Shown one piece after another: positions 5,777 through 6,559 of a DNA stretch of 6,559 nucleotides. The stretch is taken from the NCBI GenBank assembly GCA_028289305.1, contig JANQQO010000221.1, positions 1 to 6,559 on the forward strand, written 5' to 3'. How positions within the stretch are numbered: position 1 is the first letter of the stretch; each line of letters opens with the position of its first letter. The position numbers were made by a program, and so were the translations under genes. The stretch is from Rickettsiales bacterium. Its GTDB lineage: Bacteria; Pseudomonadota; Alphaproteobacteria; Rickettsiales; JANQQO01. The notes beneath the pieces were generated by a model. It was not told the DNA's origin, did not search any database, and saw nothing but the letters and a program-made list of their open reading frames with translations.

Positions 5777-5801
5777 GAGGACAGAGGACAGAAGACAGAA
5801 G
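5777..5801. repeat. Purine-rich 7-bp tandem repeat, about 3.5 copies
   Basis: GAGGACA, GAGGACA, GAAGACA and GAAG follow one another directly, with one A/G change between the second and third units. The run lies about 25 bp upstream of the nadK ATG at 5752, so it would be in or near the nadK promoter or leader, and is a simple-repeat locus that could change length by slippage. Confidence 0.7.
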
Positions 5802-5834
5802 TGGAGGAGCTGCAAGCGACGACTAGCGACCCAA

Positions 5835-5868
5835 GGCTTGCGACTGCAAGCCCGCCAATCGTTTGGCG
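5835..5868. repeat. Two back-to-back perfect hairpins
   Basis: GGCTTGC-GACT-GCAAGCC (5835-5852) is a 7-bp stem with a 4-nt loop. It abuts CGCCAA-TCGT-TTGGCG (5853-5868), a 6-bp stem with a 4-nt loop. No T run follows on either strand, so this is not a standard terminator. It may be part of a dispersed repeat, or structure in the nadK leader if transcription starts upstream. Confidence 0.6.
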
Positions 5869-5978
5869 AAAAGCCTTAGTGGCGTTTGAACGTTATTTAT
5901 ATAAAGCCAGCGCAGCCTTAAGCGGCGCATGAGCGTCATTTAAGGAGACAGAGGAGCCGAAGGCGGAGATGGAGTTTC

Positions 5979-6007
5979 TTGTGTATCTTGTTCGTATTAC
6001 TTATATA
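5979..6007 (+). promoter_or_regulatory. Weak candidate promoter for the acyltransferase gene
   Basis: TTGTGT and TATATA with a 17-bp spacer match three and four of six consensus bases. The surrounding A+T-rich sequence is typical of promoters. A transcript from here would carry a leader of about 175 nt containing the REP-like pair. Other start sites are possible. Confidence 0.22.
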
Positions 6008-6075
6008 CACTTAACGCGAGTTATGGATAAGAGTGTGATGTGAATTGTTTTTCTGTCAACAGATTACGGCTTTTT

Positions 6076-6163
6076 GTCATGCTGAATTTATTTCAGCATC
6101 CACGGTGCATTTGCAACAGCTGTATCAGTTGATAAGTGGATCCTGAAACAAGTTCAGGATGAC
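6076..6163. repeat. Second REP-like inverted pair, upstream of the acyltransferase gene
   Basis: Two 26-nt units, 6076-6101 and 6138-6163, face each other across a 36-nt spacer and match at 22 of 26 positions. Each folds into an 8-bp stem with a 5-nt loop: ATGCTGAA/TTCAGCAT on the left and ATCCTGAA/TTCAGGAT on the right. Two of the four differences are a G-C to C-G swap on opposite sides of the stem, so pairing is kept. The other two lie in the loop. The outer ends read GTCAT as in the repeat after nadK. I recall similar GTCATCCTGAA-type sequences as common intergenic repeats in alphaproteobacteria. Confidence 0.8.
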
Positions 6164-6190
6164 ACTGGAAGTATACAGAGATGAGAGAGA

Positions 6191-6559
6191 ATGGCGATTG
6201 TGTATTGGCTGATAGCGCTGTATTTGCGGCTGGTTTATGTGACCACGCGCTGGGAAGTGCGGGGGTTTGCGCCTATTGAGGCGGTGCTTGCGGCAAAAAA
6301 ACCGGTGATTCTGGCGTTCTGGCATGGGCGCATGGCGATGATGCCGTTTTTCGCGCAGCATCCAGAACGTATCTATGTGATGATTTCGAAGCATCGTGAT
6401 GGGGAGCTGATTGCGCGGGTGATGCAGTGTTTTAAGCTGCGCCTGGTGCGTGGCTCGAGCAATCGCCCGGCGAGCGACCCGAAAGGTGCGAAAGATCGCG
6501 GCGGGGCGGAGGCGTTGCGCGAGGCGCTGAAGCTGCTGAAGGCGGGGCATATGCTGGCA
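6191..6559 (+). CDS. Lysophospholipid acyltransferase-like protein (DUF374 family), C-terminus cut off by window edge
   Basis: The plus strand from ATG 6191 is open for 123 codons to the window end; the full family length is about 200-230. Residues 1-20 form a hydrophobic, membrane-associating N-terminus (VYWLIALYLRLVYVTT). Family landmarks are FWHGRMAMMP (43-52), MISKHRDGELIARV (64-77), LRLVRGSSNR (83-92) and RGGAEALREALKLLKAGH (103-120), just before the point where the family's PDGPxGP motif would come. DUF374 proteins belong to the glycerolipid acyltransferase superfamily and often sit beside waaA (Kdo transferase) and lpxK, suggesting a link to lipid A or envelope lipid assembly at the inner membrane; those genes would be to the right. 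The start is fixed by an in-frame TGA at 6182. There is no strong ribosome binding site, and the N-terminus seems a little shorter than usual. Confidence 0.88.
   Translation, partial: MAIVYWLIALYLRLVYVTTRWEVRGFAPIEAVLAAKKPVILAFWHGRMAMMPFFAQHPERIYVMISKHRDGELIARVMQCFKLRLVRGSSNRPASDPKGAKDRGGAEALREALKLLKAGHMLA

Larger units (their letters stand above)
5753..6190. other. Gene-free region between divergent nadK and the acyltransferase gene
   Basis: This 438-bp region must carry promoters for both flanking genes, but I see only weak ones: TTGTGT (5979-5984) and TATATA (6002-6007), 17 bp apart on the plus strand. From left to right it holds a purine-rich 7-bp tandem repeat, two adjacent small hairpins, an A+T-rich part (about 5971-6075) and a REP-like inverted pair ending 27 bp before the acyltransferase start. 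An open frame crosses its left part to 5932, but its first half is antisense to nadK and the rest lies in repeats. I do not call it a gene. Confidence 0.6.

Noticed and set aside
5534..5932. Plus-strand open frame of 132 codons
   Set aside because: More than half is antisense to nadK, the remainder runs through tandem repeats and hairpins, and the translation matches no family I know.
6125..6550. Minus-strand open frame of 141 codons
   Set aside because: It lies antisense to the DUF374 gene and the REP-like pair; the translation is His/Arg/Pro-rich, typical of a shadow.

Overview
The window looks like chromosomal DNA of an alphaproteobacterium of moderate G+C (about half; my hand counts of single lines run 50-55% in the core genes). 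The assignment is inferred from protein style: a short NAD kinase with the GGDGFML form of the nucleotide loop and a C-terminal LLFDPxHxLEERIxxEQF signature, a DUF374-type acyltransferase, and an OmpA-family lipoprotein with a long acidic linker. I cannot name a genus.

Layout. On the left, a partial nadC (NAD synthesis) runs leftwards off the edge. A divergent intergenic region of about 110 bp separates it from a rightward gene run: iscX (Fe-S cluster assembly accessory), an OmpA-family lipoprotein whose start lies 2 bp after the iscX stop, folE (GTP cyclohydrolase I) and trkH (potassium uptake subunit). These four are co-directional with gaps of 2, 68 and 16 bp, so they may be co-transcribed, although they belong to unrelated pathways. 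Next comes a self-contained leftward unit: a good sigma70-type promoter, a leader of about 105 nt with paired dyads, a ribosome binding site, a 116-residue two-helix membrane protein that I do not recognise, and an intrinsic terminator. Its codon use is unlike its neighbours. Beyond it is an 80-bp REP/BIME-like inverted repeat just after the 3' end of a leftward nadK (NAD kinase). A 438-bp gene-free region follows, with a purine-rich 7-bp tandem repeat, two adjacent small hairpins and a second REP-like inverted pair. The window ends inside a rightward lysophospholipid acyltransferase-like gene (DUF374 family).

How the genes relate. nadC and nadK both act in NAD(P) supply but lie about 4 kb apart. 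IscX serves Fe-S assembly, but no other isc gene is in the window. The core genes are ordinary housekeeping functions. The parts that familiar families do not explain are the small membrane-protein unit with its structured leader, and the two REP-like inverted pairs, which share an outward GTCAT end but have different hairpin stems. I see no tRNA, rRNA, CRISPR array, insertion sequence or toxin-antitoxin pair, and no clear new multi-gene system.
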